A stretch of DNA of 16,858 bases from an uncultured Porphyromonadaceae bacterium (GCA_947175225.1 CAMWLX010000031.1:1-16858); one strand, 5' to 3'; counted from the first letter of the stretch, positions 1-8,153 are shown. Notes: a model not told the origin generated them from the letters alone. Numbers and translations: made by a program.

Positions 1-918
1 GCTCCATTGCAGGATGGAGAAGGCAGCTCCCTCTACATCCGGAATGCCATAGATCGCGAGTCCGAACATGACCGCTAAGTTCCATGGTCCGAGACCTCCG
101 TTGCTTGGAACTGCCATTCCGATGGAAGAGATCACGAAGGTCACGAGGCAAGGCAGAAGTCCGAATGCGAGTCCGGGTCTCGTACATAGGTCGGTCGTAA
201 ACCGGAACGCATAGAAAGCCACATAAAGCTGTACGAAACAGCATCCCCATATGGCGAAGGTAAGAAACAGAAATCTCCATCGTCCGGGCATAGTGGCCGT
301 CACGGCAAATCCGCGCCATATTTCAGCAGTCCATTTCTTAAGTCTGATTACGAACTTGGTGGAGCGGAACCTATGGAGCAACCACCATGCAATAAGTATG
401 GCTGCTATACCGGCTATCCAGAGACCCGGGGAATAGAGAAGATTTAGAATCCCCTCCCCTACCGGGTATTTTGCCATGAAGGAAGCAAGAGCAGGAGCAG
501 CTATCACAAAAGTGAGCAGGATGAGGAAGAGCACCATCACTGAGTCAGCCATACGGTCAGCTACCATCGAGCCCATTACTGTCGTGAACTGTGTTTTGGA
601 TCGGCTTGCCACAAAAGAGCATCTCCAAAGTTCTCCGACACGGGGAAGCAACAGATTGAGAGCATAGCACCCGAAGACGCCACAAGTCAGTTCCATCAAA
701 GTGGTGCGGACATTCAGTGCATCCAATTGTATTTGCCAACGCATCGCCCTAAAGATATGAGAGAAAACGCTAATGCCCATTGCCGCGAGAATCCACCAAT
801 AGTCAACGCCATGGCTTATTATGTCCATGGTCTGCTTGAAATCGACCTTACTGAACAGATACCAAATCAACAGGACCGACAATAGTATTGGCACTATGTA
901 TTGCAATGCTTTCTTCAT
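1..918 (-). CDS. Flippase-like / LPG synthase TM-domain family membrane protein (3' end outside window)
   Basis: An open frame of 306 codons runs from ATG at 918 to the window edge without a stop, so the C-terminus is missing. The product is very hydrophobic, with several membrane segments; the first covers about residues 6-22 (YIVPILLSVLLIWYLF). Motifs of the lysylphosphatidylglycerol-synthase transmembrane / UPF0104 family (PF03706) are visible: an early RAMRW, then LLLPRVGELWR, and near the window edge PSNGGLGPWN. In this family the membrane domain alone is thought to move or recognise lipids; the aminoacyl-transferase domain of MprF is separate and is not seen here. The start lies 12 bases after the stop of the HAD-AroB fusion gene, so the two are probably co-transcribed. 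The true substrate is unknown. Family assignment is fairly sure; function is not. Confidence 0.8.
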   Translation of the reverse strand, partial: MKKALQYIVPILLSVLLIWYLFSKVDFKQTMDIISHGVDYWWILAAMGISVFSHIFRAMRWQIQLDALNVRTTLMELTCGVFGCYALNLLLPRVGELWRCSFVASRSKTQFTTVMGSMVADRMADSVMVLFLILLTFVIAAPALASFMAKYPVGEGILNLLYSPGLWIAGIAAILIAWWLLHRFRSTKFVIRLKKWTAEIWRGFAVTATMPGRWRFLFLTFAIWGCCFVQLYVAFYAFRFTTDLCTRPGLAFGLLPCLVTFVISSIGMAVPSNGGLGPWNLAVMFGLAIYGIPDVEGAAFSILQWS

Positions 919-930
919 GCTTTTTCAGGG

Positions 931-2619
931 TCAAAGTTGTCCTGTAAGTGTACCATAGATCTCATAGGCACTTCTTATTTCCTCTTCTGATGGGCATATA
1001 TCCCACTGCGGACATCCGATCTCGTTGAGCAGAGTGAAGTTTATACGATCGGGTGAAGAGTTTTTCTTATCGTGGCGCATAAGGGAAATAAGGGTGTCGA
1101 TATCTGTGCATTTTACCCCGGCAGTGGGATAATATTCTTTCAGCATTGAAGCAAACGGATAGAGTCGCGTTGATGAAAGAGATGCATTTCTTCCGTTTGC
1201 CTTGGCAGTAGCCGACAATACCATTTCCCAAAGCAGTCCATGAGCAACGGCAATTCCGTGTGCCAATGGCTTTCCTTGCATGAGAGCAAACGACTCTATG
1301 GCATGGCCGGCAGTGTGGCCGAAATTAAGTATTTTTCTCTCCCCTTTCTCCTTTGGATCGCGAGTGGTCACACCAGTCTTTATTTCTATGCATCGCAATA
1401 TCCACGGGAGCAGCAGACGCGGGTCATTGAGAAAACGCTCGATGTCGAGAAGGGCTTCATACATCTCCGGGTCTGCAATCAGTGCAGTCTTCAGCATCTC
1501 AGCATAGCCTGAGAGGAGTTCTTCCTCCGGGAGCGTGTCAAGAGTCTCGGGAATGATCACAACGTCTTTAGGCATGGCGAAGACCCCGATTTCGTTTTTC
1601 AGTCCATCAAGGTTTATGGCAGTCTTTCCTCCCGTAGCCGCATCCACCATGCCGAGAAGCGTAGTGGATACATTTATGCAGTCTATACCTCGCTTGAAAG
1701 TGGCTGCTGCAAATCCTCCAAGATCTGTGATCATTCCTCCTCCAATACAAAAGAGGGAAGAACGCCTTGTCGCTCCGCTTTCAGAAAGCATCCGCCATAC
1801 TTTCATGAGCGAATCGATGTTCTTATGATCGTCACCCGCCGGGATTACACATCGCGGGATTGTGGAAATATAGGGCATCTGATCGGCAAGACGATCTACT
1901 ACCAATGATGAGGTATTGGTATCAGCGAGAATAAATGGAGATTTGGCATTGATAAGATCAAGGGCAAGGGGGAGCATATCTGCAAATTCATTCATTGAAG
2001 GGAATATGCCCCAAGCTTTTTCATCTTGGAAATTCTTTTTGGGGATTGGACCGGTGCATACAGCCATCGTGCGGATACCTGCGGCTACCCCCGCACGAAC
2101 GCCCAAAGGAGCGTTTTCAATTACTATAGCTTCATCTGGCGAGACACCGGCTTTTTCCAGACCACGGAGGTATGGCTCAGGATTAGGTTTACCTTTTGTC
2201 ACATCGTGAGCAGTGACCATCATGCCGTCGCCAAAGACTCCAGGATAGTCTTTGCGGATATTGTCGATGAGAGAGGCTTGTCCACTCCCGGTCACGACGA
2301 CACACTTGATGCCTCGTGCACATAAGGTACGGAGCATCCGATCGGCACCGGGCATAAGGTCATTTCCACCGATTTCTTTGAATATCTTTGTCTTATAATC
2401 ATATAAGGCAGTGCGTTTATCAGGGTCGCAGGGATGGCCGAATTCGCGTTGCCATATAAGGTCGATAGTAGCCGCGCCGGTCATACCTTCATATAGGTAG
2501 AACTCATCGCGAGTACATTTGATACCATTTTCCTCCATCATCTGTTTCCAGGCGAGGGTATGATACTTCATGGAGTCGTAAAGGACTCCGTCCATATCGA
2601 TTAGAGCAGCTTTAATCAT
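931..2619 (-). CDS. aroB: Fusion of HAD-IA phosphatase and 3-dehydroquinate synthase (AroB)
   Basis: Residues 1 to about 215 form a HAD-IA hydrolase: DMDGVLYDS at 8-16 carries the nucleophile and acid/base Asp8 and Asp10, VVVTGSG (107-113) is motif II, Lys142 sits in motif III, and VIENAPLG (166-173) is motif IV, with EN where ED is usual. Residues from about 228 to 562 form 3-dehydroquinate synthase, which cyclises DAHP to 3-dehydroquinate in the shikimate pathway. Visible AroB motifs are GGGMITDLGGF (293-303), KRG (309-311), GGK (330-332), KNEIG (341-345), SGYAEMLK (370-377), EKGER (424-428) and LNFGHTAGH (431-439). Expected zinc ligands are Glu374, His435 and His454, and catalytic Lys and Arg positions look kept. 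The AroB part is slightly shorter than typical single-domain enzymes, mainly at its N-terminus. I see no stop or restart between the halves. AroB activity is likely; the HAD substrate is unknown. Confidence 0.9.
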   Translation of the reverse strand: MIKAALIDMDGVLYDSMKYHTLAWKQMMEENGIKCTRDEFYLYEGMTGAATIDLIWQREFGHPCDPDKRTALYDYKTKIFKEIGGNDLMPGADRMLRTLCARGIKCVVVTGSGQASLIDNIRKDYPGVFGDGMMVTAHDVTKGKPNPEPYLRGLEKAGVSPDEAIVIENAPLGVRAGVAAGIRTMAVCTGPIPKKNFQDEKAWGIFPSMNEFADMLPLALDLINAKSPFILADTNTSSLVVDRLADQMPYISTIPRCVIPAGDDHKNIDSLMKVWRMLSESGATRRSSLFCIGGGMITDLGGFAAATFKRGIDCINVSTTLLGMVDAATGGKTAINLDGLKNEIGVFAMPKDVVIIPETLDTLPEEELLSGYAEMLKTALIADPEMYEALLDIERFLNDPRLLLPWILRCIEIKTGVTTRDPKEKGERKILNFGHTAGHAIESFALMQGKPLAHGIAVAHGLLWEMVLSATAKANGRNASLSSTRLYPFASMLKEYYPTAGVKCTDIDTLISLMRHDKKNSSPDRINFTLLNEIGCPQWDICPSEEEIRSAYEIYGTLTGQL

Positions 2620-2623
2620 AATG

Positions 2624-2631
2624 CAAAATTA
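2624..2631 (-). promoter_or_regulatory. Possible -7 promoter element just upstream of the HAD-AroB gene
   Basis: On the minus strand this reads TAATTTTG followed by C, matching the Bacteroidetes -7 consensus TAnnTTTG. It ends only four bases before the ATG, so a transcript from it would be leaderless or nearly so. I find no convincing TTTG at the usual 19-20 base distance upstream. It lies after the terminator at 2666-2725, which is where a new promoter would be needed. Weak support. Confidence 0.35.
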
Positions 2632-2665
2632 GGCAAAAATCCTGATAAAAGCCCCATATTTAGAT

Positions 2666-2725
2666 AAAAAAATTCCATCGTGCATATTTCCTATGCCGTA
2701 AAGGTATAGAATATGCATGATGGAG
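2666..2725 (-). terminator. Strong rho-independent terminator ending the long surface operon
   Basis: An imperfect inverted repeat of about 23 bp (arms 2673-2697 and 2703-2725, short loop) is followed, on the minus strand, by a run of seven T (2666-2672). It sits after the 78-residue ORF and before the HAD-AroB gene, so it should stop transcription of the upstream operon. On the plus strand the right arm is followed by a shorter TTTT run, but no plus-strand gene needs it. Confidence 0.8.
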
Positions 2726-2734
2726 TTTTAATAT

Positions 2735-2759
2735 GGCAGACGCACGAAGCGTGCCTGCC
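2735..2759 (-). other. Small GC-rich hairpin between the 78-aa gene and the terminator
   Basis: The arms GGCAG..GCACG and CGTGC..CTGCC pair with a two-base bulge and a three-base loop. It lies 14 bases beyond the stop codon at 2774 and has no T-run of its own. It may protect the 3' end of the operon mRNA or be an old terminator. The structure is seen; its role is inferred. Confidence 0.4.
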
Positions 2760-2773
2760 AACGAGGATGAGGG

Positions 2774-3010
2774 TCATTCCTGAGCGTAGCTTAAGACTGT
2801 CGGAGATTCGACATCTACCCCAAATTCCTTAGCCTTTGCAAGGATGGCGCGTGCCAACTTCGGTTTGAGGTCTTCAGGGCAATAACGGAAATAAGATTCT
2901 GCTGCCCTTACATGAGCTGCGTCAGGCATTGGATATTCCCTGCGTTCAGGAAGCCCGAATACGCTATCGGGCAGTTCCTTCTTTTCTTCATAACTTAATC
3001 TGTCGTTCAT
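2774..3010 (-). CDS. Small 78-aa protein with a DUF6582-like motif
   Basis: This short, charged, soluble protein has no signal peptide or membrane segment. Its central part contains LPDSVFGLPERREYPMPD (residues 14-31), then AAHVRAAESYFRYC and a helical Lys/Ala-rich tail. The pattern of Leu-Pro-Asp, Phe, Pro-Glu-Arg, Tyr-Pro, Asp, His, Ala and a Phe-Arg-Tyr-Cys stretch resembles the short DUF6582-type segment often found in or beside phage-related proteins; I know of no assigned function. It starts 56 bases after the HTH-like gene, with no promoter motif I can recognise in the gap, so it is probably the last gene of the long operon; the terminator follows it. Reality of the gene is likely from its composition and position; function is unknown. 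Confidence 0.6.
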   Translation of the reverse strand: MNDRLSYEEKKELPDSVFGLPERREYPMPDAAHVRAAESYFRYCPEDLKPKLARAILAKAKEFGVDVESPTVLSYAQE

Positions 3011-3066
3011 AGCTTTAATAATAAAAAAGGTTTCTGACTATATAACGCTCCTCTGCCCTATTCTGC

Positions 3067-3663
3067 CTAAACTTTAACTATCTTTGACACATCGCTTATG
3101 GATTGGAGGCCTGATTTTTTGGCGCCTATGTAGGAGGCGAAATGAAGGTCGCCTCGGTCAATGTCGCTGATGTAGATGGGATGGCCTATGCACAGGGTGT
3201 GGAGTGTGACGAGGTCTCCTTCTTTTAGCTTGATGTTTCGTGATTTCATCACGCGAAATTTCATGTGGTCCACGCATTCCATCTCACATCCTTTTCCATC
3301 GTTCCAACTCAATTCAAATCGGTCGCCAGGCTTATATTTACCGGTGTCGATCATTGTGTCAGGATGAAATCCGGAATCTTCATCGTTGGTGATAGCCACT
3401 TCCCTTTCGATTCTTTTCTTAAAGGATTCCCAGTCTTTCATTCCATTGAATCGTGCCAGTATATTGAGGGTGGTCTGTGAAAAATCACCATTGTATTTTA
3501 CGTAGCCCCACAGTCTCTTAATGGATGAAAGGCTTAAAGAGTCGCCGGTGGTCTTTTGTATCCGCAGCAGCAAATCATTGAATTCAGATGGAGTGGTTGG
3601 TTCATATCCAAGGCGTTCATTGGTAATCCTGACCAGTGCCTCTAATGCATCATTTTTTCCCAT
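3067..3663 (-). CDS. Uncharacterised cytoplasmic protein with HTH-like N-terminus
   Basis: The 198-residue product has no signal peptide or membrane segment. The N-terminal 80 residues are helical and contain LSLSSIKRLWGYV (43-55), then TTLNILARFNG (64-74) and KDWESF (76-81). This arrangement recurs in many Bacteroidales proteins and resembles a small helix-turn-helix or adaptor domain. A variable linker (about 88-108) precedes a beta-rich part starting YKPGDRFELSWNDG (110-123), possibly an SH3-like barrel. The gene lies 12 bases after the Ser/Thr kinase gene in the same direction, which makes it a plausible kinase substrate or effector; the linker contains Thr and Ser residues. No family with known function is recognised. 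DNA binding is inference only. Confidence 0.7.
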   Translation of the reverse strand: MGKNDALEALVRITNERLGYEPTTPSEFNDLLLRIQKTTGDSLSLSSIKRLWGYVKYNGDFSQTTLNILARFNGMKDWESFKKRIEREVAITNDEDSGFHPDTMIDTGKYKPGDRFELSWNDGKGCEMECVDHMKFRVMKSRNIKLKEGDLVTLHTLCIGHPIYISDIDRGDLHFASYIGAKKSGLQSISDVSKIVKV

Positions 3664-3675
3664 GGCTGTTTAGAT

Positions 3676-4608
3676 TTAGAAGTTTAAATAGTGTATTGTG
3701 ATGAAGGCGGCGAGCACGATGCAAAGTCCCGACAAAATATATGTCAGGGCCTCCGACGAGAGAATCTGAGTTGCCCATGAAGCATTCTCATCCTCTTCTT
3801 CATAGGAAGCATCTATCATATCAAGTCCATTCATGCGCTTGGCAGGAACAGGATGCATGCACCGGGCGGCAGCACGAGCCAACCGGCGGTTGCCGCTTGC
3901 GTCTGCAAGTTCACTCAGAATCACTCCAAGCGAATATATGTCGGCTTCTGCAGTCGGGGTGGCATCCGGCTCTGACTGCTCCGGCGCCATATATCTTTTT
4001 GATCCGGCGGGATGCTTAAGAATGACGTAATCATCACGATCCGACAGATTGAAGTCAATGATCTTCACATTTCCTCCTTGATGGGACACCAATATATTAT
4101 CGGGTTTGAGATCACGATGGAATATCTGCTTGCCATGCAGGTATCTTACCGCGTCTGCCATTTGCAATGCCATTGCACTCGCTTTCTCCTGAGAAATATT
4201 TTTTTCTGAGATCATTTCTGACAGACGAATGCCGTCGATATATTCCAATATAATTCTCTTCCCGAGAGTGTCGACATTTTCAAGTCCTAAGGTGCGCCGG
4301 ATATTTGGATGGTCAAGTGATATGCCTATTTCGAATTCTTTTGCCAAGCACATGTTGCTGATCGGATCTTCAAGATAGTCTTTTTTCAGACCCTTCAGAG
4401 TAAAACGTTTTCCATATCGCGTAGCTGTATGGATCTCCGTGGCTCCATTTGAGGAACTGTAGAGCAAGGATATGTTGGAGAATTTATTGGAGAAGATCCC
4501 TGCGAAGTCAAGACGTGCACTTTCTTCATCAGCGTGGATGCTCGAATCAGAATCGCTCTCGACCATTGACAAGGGAACCCTGTCATTGTATTCATCTCTA
4601 CTTTCCAT
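3676..4608 (-). CDS. Hanks-type Ser/Thr protein kinase, C-terminal tail anchor, DFN variant
   Basis: A eukaryote-like kinase domain covers about residues 40-265. Visible elements are the likely ATP-binding Lys72 (FTLK), an alpha-C Glu near 92, the catalytic loop HRDLKPDNILV (164-174) with Asp166, Lys168 and Asn171, the metal-binding motif as DFN (185-187) rather than DFG, MAPE (207-210) and ADIYSLG (222-228). The glycine-rich loop is poorly conserved: SSSNGATEI (51-59) takes its place. A single hydrophobic segment (about 288-307) lies at the extreme C-terminus with only a few residues after it, so the kinase should face the cytoplasm as a tail-anchored protein without PASTA or other external sensor. 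It lies between the FN3/LRR lipoprotein gene (16-base gap) and the HTH-like gene (12-base gap). Catalytic residues are intact, so activity is likely despite DFN; the substrate is unknown. Confidence 0.88.
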   Translation of the reverse strand: MESRDEYNDRVPLSMVESDSDSSIHADEESARLDFAGIFSNKFSNISLLYSSSNGATEIHTATRYGKRFTLKGLKKDYLEDPISNMCLAKEFEIGISLDHPNIRRTLGLENVDTLGKRIILEYIDGIRLSEMISEKNISQEKASAMALQMADAVRYLHGKQIFHRDLKPDNILVSHQGGNVKIIDFNLSDRDDYVILKHPAGSKRYMAPEQSEPDATPTAEADIYSLGVILSELADASGNRRLARAAARCMHPVPAKRMNGLDMIDASYEEEDENASWATQILSSEALTYILSGLCIVLAAFITIHYLNF

Positions 4609-4624
4609 AAGACTTTTAGCTTAT

Positions 4625-6268
4625 TTATGGTTGGAACTCTTCAATGCGGGTGAAATTGCCCCAGACATTATGGTTGCGGTATATTTTCTTTTTTCCCACC
4701 GGGATAAAAAGAGTACACTCCTCAAAGATTGCAGAACTTCCATTGATGAATGCATCTTTTGTGGCGTAGGGCGGGATGTCGGCTTTCAGATAAATGGAAC
4801 TGACAACAGTCCCGTCAAACACATAATTTCCGATGAATTCTGTGCCTGAGCCTAAGCAAACCGAATTCAGATCTGAACAGTTCTGAAACATTCCCTCGGA
4901 AATATTGGTAATGTTGTCAGGAAGAATTATTTCAGTAAGAGCAGATCCGGCAAATGCCCCACGACTTATGGAAGTCACCGTAGAAGGAACAATGAGCTTC
5001 GTTATGGAGGTTTCAGCGAAGGCATTTTCACGGATAGACTTTATTGACGCAGGGAGCTGATAGTCGCCTTTTTTACCACAAGGAAACCATAGTATTTCGG
5101 ATGCATCATGATTGAAGAGCACGCCGTCAATAGACGTAAAATCACGGTTGGCCTTCGACACCCTGATCTCAGTCAGAGAAGGGCATTCCGAAGAAGGGAG
5201 CAAATGCTCGATACCGGCTGATATTGTGATGGCATCAAGTGCCGGGCAACGTGCAAAAGCATTGCGGTCAAGGCTGATAGCTGTGGCCGGGAGAATTATA
5301 TTACGCAAACGGGGGCAGTCTGCGAATATGCCGTATGTCAGTTTGTCAGTCTCTGTAAAGCGGCTTCCGTCATAAGATTCTCCCCCTTCGGAGACAACAG
5401 CGTCAGTCAGGTCGACATCATTTATTTTGATTCCTGAGAGGTTTTCTTCCGTTGCGCTTGAGGCACCGAGCATGATACGGAGTGTACGGAAATCATCGCC
5501 ATTCAAATATCCGGAAATCGTAAGGGATTCGAGGTCGTAAAAGCCACCATTCTCAAATAGCATGGACAGGCATCCAGGCTGTTGAAGAACGATACTGTTT
5601 CTTGTAGTGTATTCGAGAGGCTCACCATGTGCCTCCCCTATGGAATTTGACGCAAATGGAGTTATGACGTATGAAGTCTCAGGAATAAGGCCGGTGATGT
5701 TAATTTGATGGGCACCAGAGGTCAAGTCTATTTCCGGAAGATAAAACCGACGGCTTTCCGACGATCCGGAAGCCTTTATTTCGCACCCTGCCATTGTGAG
5801 AGCTTCCCCTCCGTCTTCAATGATGTTGAACTCTAAGATAATGCCCAAAGGTCCGGTGGAAAGAGGAGTTGGGGAAGAGAGCTTGGGGAGTTCGTTAGAT
5901 TGGGTCTTAAAAGTGATTGTGTTAGACTTTAAGGTTGCAGTTTGGGTGCCTCCCTCTATATATGCAATATAGTTCTGACCCGGCTTGAGCCCGGTCAAAT
6001 GAAAGGGTATTTTGTCAGATTGAGGATCTCCGTTAATCTTCATTTGTTCTACGGCTTCTTCGGCAGAATAAAAAAGAGTGATAACCGACAGTTTAGCCTC
6101 CCCTTGTCTGTCGACAGTGGCAATAAGGGTGGCTTCAGTACGAGATATTTCGGTTGCTTCAGAAAGAGTGATTATTGGCTCAAGGATACTCGGGGAAGTA
6201 TGTTCAGAGCAGCTTGCCAAAATGCACATGGACAGAAGCATAAAGAGATATTTTGAACTATATATCAT
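4625..6268 (-). CDS. Lipoprotein with two FN3-like domains and BspA-type leucine-rich repeats
   Basis: The N-terminus has a lipoprotein signal peptide ending in the lipobox LASC with lipidated Cys20, followed by Ser-Glu. Two beta-sandwich regions with FN3-like features follow: about 30-122 (with LTGLKPGQNY) and 130-223 (with ITGLIPETSYVITPFASN). A segment around 248-300 (LTISGYLNGDDFRTLRIM) precedes the repeats and resembles the segment before the repeats of the 1178-aa protein. From about 305 to 510 there are LRR_5/BspA-type repeats, for example SITKLIVPSTVTSISRGAF. The C-terminus, FIPVGKKKIYRNHNVWGNF, is the usual ending of such repeat domains. It is likely an outer-membrane, surface-exposed adhesion or binding protein. 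It is flanked at 16 bases by the PEGA-like and kinase genes. The ligand is unknown. Confidence 0.85.
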   Translation of the reverse strand: MIYSSKYLFMLLSMCILASCSEHTSPSILEPIITLSEATEISRTEATLIATVDRQGEAKLSVITLFYSAEEAVEQMKINGDPQSDKIPFHLTGLKPGQNYIAYIEGGTQTATLKSNTITFKTQSNELPKLSSPTPLSTGPLGIILEFNIIEDGGEALTMAGCEIKASGSSESRRFYLPEIDLTSGAHQINITGLIPETSYVITPFASNSIGEAHGEPLEYTTRNSIVLQQPGCLSMLFENGGFYDLESLTISGYLNGDDFRTLRIMLGASSATEENLSGIKINDVDLTDAVVSEGGESYDGSRFTETDKLTYGIFADCPRLRNIILPATAISLDRNAFARCPALDAITISAGIEHLLPSSECPSLTEIRVSKANRDFTSIDGVLFNHDASEILWFPCGKKGDYQLPASIKSIRENAFAETSITKLIVPSTVTSISRGAFAGSALTEIILPDNITNISEGMFQNCSDLNSVCLGSGTEFIGNYVFDGTVVSSIYLKADIPPYATKDAFINGSSAIFEECTLFIPVGKKKIYRNHNVWGNFTRIEEFQP

Positions 6269-6284
6269 TTTTTTCCTGTTAACT

Positions 6285-7292
6285 CTACTTTTTACTTAAT
6301 CTTATGCCTACACCAATTGAGGCAAACCATTCACTCCCTTTTACGGTAAGGACTGACGCAGACACTGCCATACGGTTAAATCTTATTATTATGCCTGCTT
6401 CTGCAGTCAGCCCCTTATGACTGTAGAATGAATTTCTTACGAAGTCTCCCCCTTCGGATTTTGCCAATTGCCAGGCAAGGGCATTCGATGAATATCCCAG
6501 TCCTTCGAAAACTGCTATACGAGACCCTGCACGATGGATTGCCCCGACGGTAGCCATAAAGGATTTTCTTCGTATGATGCCGGAGTAATATCGTTCTACA
6601 CCGTCGATTAATCCCGTTTTACTGCAGGATGCAACTATATGACCCGTCTTGCCAAAGTCTGAAGAGACATGAATGAAAGCGCCGTGACGTTTCATTATTG
6701 TCGCCAACACACCCCAATTCAGATATGATGCTTTCCCACCAAATCCGGCAGTTGCCAATATATCGGATTCGAGAGGCACCGGAGGCTTCACGGGCTTTAT
6801 AACGAGGGTGTCTATCTTGGTCACTACCATTGTGTCACGGATAGTAGTCACGATGGGCTTGGTATCTATATCAATAATTTTTTTCTTTGGTTCGTTTATG
6901 GTCAGTTCATACGTCTTGTGGCTTTCAAGTTTTGAGGGGAAAAGATAATCGCGCAATACGCCCCAAGAAGCATGCTTGATCGTAATCTTCTTAGATCCAC
7001 GAGGCAAGTATAACCATATTTCCCCTGTTTTGTCAATACGTTTTGCTATTCCGAGAGGCGTCGAAAACGCGAAGTCAGGAGAGGCAGCTATGACCTTAAT
7101 AAGAGCGCATCCTTCATCATTCAAATCCTTTACAGGATTGATAAAGGCAGAGATATCATTGGGAAGGTCATGAAACTTACCTACACTGAACTCCTGCGCC
7201 AAGAGTGGCGCAGGAAATATGGCAAGCAGCATATTGACTGCCATAGCTATCACGAGTGTAAGTGGCCTTTGTCTCATCTTGTTTCCCATCAT
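6285..7292 (-). CDS. Exported protein: PEGA-like N-terminal part and beta-rich C-terminal part
   Basis: A signal peptide covers about residues 7-33 and probably ends near PLLAQ. Residues 40-135 are predicted beta-rich, with CALIKVIAAS, IWLYLPRGSKKITIKH and TYELTI, a pattern like PEGA or related carboxypeptidase-regulatory-like folds seen in Bacteroidales envelope proteins. A linker rich in Lys, Pro and Thr (137-172) leads to a C-terminal region (about 178-335) of alternating hydrophobic strands ending GVGIRLSKK. That looks like a small outer-membrane barrel or surface sandwich, although the terminal residue is not the classic Phe. The start overlaps the preceding gene's stop by four bases (ATGA), so translation is probably coupled; an alternative Met one codon later would not change the protein meaningfully. 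The function is unknown. A link between periplasm and outer membrane is inference. Confidence 0.75.
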   Translation of the reverse strand: MMGNKMRQRPLTLVIAMAVNMLLAIFPAPLLAQEFSVGKFHDLPNDISAFINPVKDLNDEGCALIKVIAASPDFAFSTPLGIAKRIDKTGEIWLYLPRGSKKITIKHASWGVLRDYLFPSKLESHKTYELTINEPKKKIIDIDTKPIVTTIRDTMVVTKIDTLVIKPVKPPVPLESDILATAGFGGKASYLNWGVLATIMKRHGAFIHVSSDFGKTGHIVASCSKTGLIDGVERYYSGIIRRKSFMATVGAIHRAGSRIAVFEGLGYSSNALAWQLAKSEGGDFVRNSFYSHKGLTAEAGIIIRFNRMAVSASVLTVKGSEWFASIGVGIRLSKK

Positions 7293-8137
7293 TCCAGATT
7301 GAAGTCTCCTATTTCTATCACATCTTCGCCTCCCTCAAGAATATATGGAGCGGGTTGCCAGGTCCTCACATGTATCAATGGCATCGACCGGTCTCTGAAG
7401 TCCCATAGCAGGAAAAGGTAGCCGTCGTCGCTGTAGCGATCGCAACTGTATTTCTGCCTTAGGGTCACGCCATATATTCCTTCCATAGTAGGATGCCGCA
7501 GAATTTTGAAATCAGAAAAGCCAACATCAATTTTGCTGTTGGAGTTGAAAATACGCTCAAGTCGCTCAAGGTATTCTTTTTTTGAACGTATTGCATAACT
7601 GACTTTCCTGTTTCCATCTCCGGCAGTCTCTTTGCTTCCGGTCTTAATCGTATGTCCGATGATGATGAGGGCATTGTCGCTGAATACCTGGCGTATGAAG
7701 TCGATGTCGCGCGTAGTGTAGGATGTGCGGAGATGCTCGCAGTAGCTGAGTATCCTGTGCCGGCTTGCAGAATCTGTCTCCTCGAGCTGTCTGCTCATCA
7801 CTTTTTGCGCTTCTGCCCGGAATGGATTGCCAATGCCAAAGGCAGATAAGTTTGCGTCTCTGAACCGGGTGTCAGCAGGCGGAGTGCTATCATATAAGTA
7901 AGTAGTGGGTTGAGCAGTTTTGACCATGCTCTCTTGCGCATTTGCTGAAGTGTCGACTGCCGGATTCAAATTCTGCTTTGGTGTGGAAATGTCGGAAATA
8001 GTGTCAATTGCCACCACTTTTGGATTTTCGGATATAGATTCCGGGATGGGCTGCAGGATTATTCCCACAGCCCATACTCCTAATATAAGGCTCATTATTA
8101 TAAGCGATATGTTTATCTTTATCCTTTTTGACGACAT
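7289..8137 (-). CDS. Membrane-anchored protein with C-terminal NTF2-like domain
   Basis: A basic N-terminus followed by one membrane segment (about residues 8-28) and no lipobox suggests an inner-membrane anchor with the rest in the periplasm. Residues 30-110 are Ser/Thr/Pro-rich and probably disordered. From about 125 to 262 the sequence looks like an NTF2/SnoaL-type cone fold: HLRTSYTTRDIDFIRQVFSDNALIII begins it (given in part: ILSYCEHLRTSYTTRD, then VFSDNALIIIG), followed by SKKEYLERLERIF, and it closes with GYLFLLWDFRD and HVRTWQPAP. Such domains bind small ligands or act as protein-protein modules; no catalytic residues are evident. The stop overlaps the start of the PEGA-like gene, and it begins 16 bases after a fimbrillin-like gene. 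A partner role to the PEGA-like protein is inferred from this coupling. Confidence 0.75.
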   Translation of the reverse strand: MSSKRIKINISLIIMSLILGVWAVGIILQPIPESISENPKVVAIDTISDISTPKQNLNPAVDTSANAQESMVKTAQPTTYLYDSTPPADTRFRDANLSAFGIGNPFRAEAQKVMSRQLEETDSASRHRILSYCEHLRTSYTTRDIDFIRQVFSDNALIIIGHTIKTGSKETAGDGNRKVSYAIRSKKEYLERLERIFNSNSKIDVGFSDFKILRHPTMEGIYGVTLRQKYSCDRYSDDGYLFLLWDFRDRSMPLIHVRTWQPAPYILEGGEDVIEIGDFNLE

Positions 8138-8153
8138 GCAGTTTTATAGGTTG

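Noticed and set aside
2026..2325. Plus-strand 99-codon frame opposite the HAD domain
   Set aside because: It is antisense to conserved HAD motifs and shows no protein-like features.
4395..4595. Minus-strand 66-codon frame inside the kinase gene
   Set aside because: It overlaps the kinase N-terminus in another frame and has no start context or motif of its own.
3676..4608. Pseudokinase call because of DFN
   Set aside because: Asp185 and the HRD, Lys and Asn catalytic residues are present; the glycine change alone does not show loss of activity.
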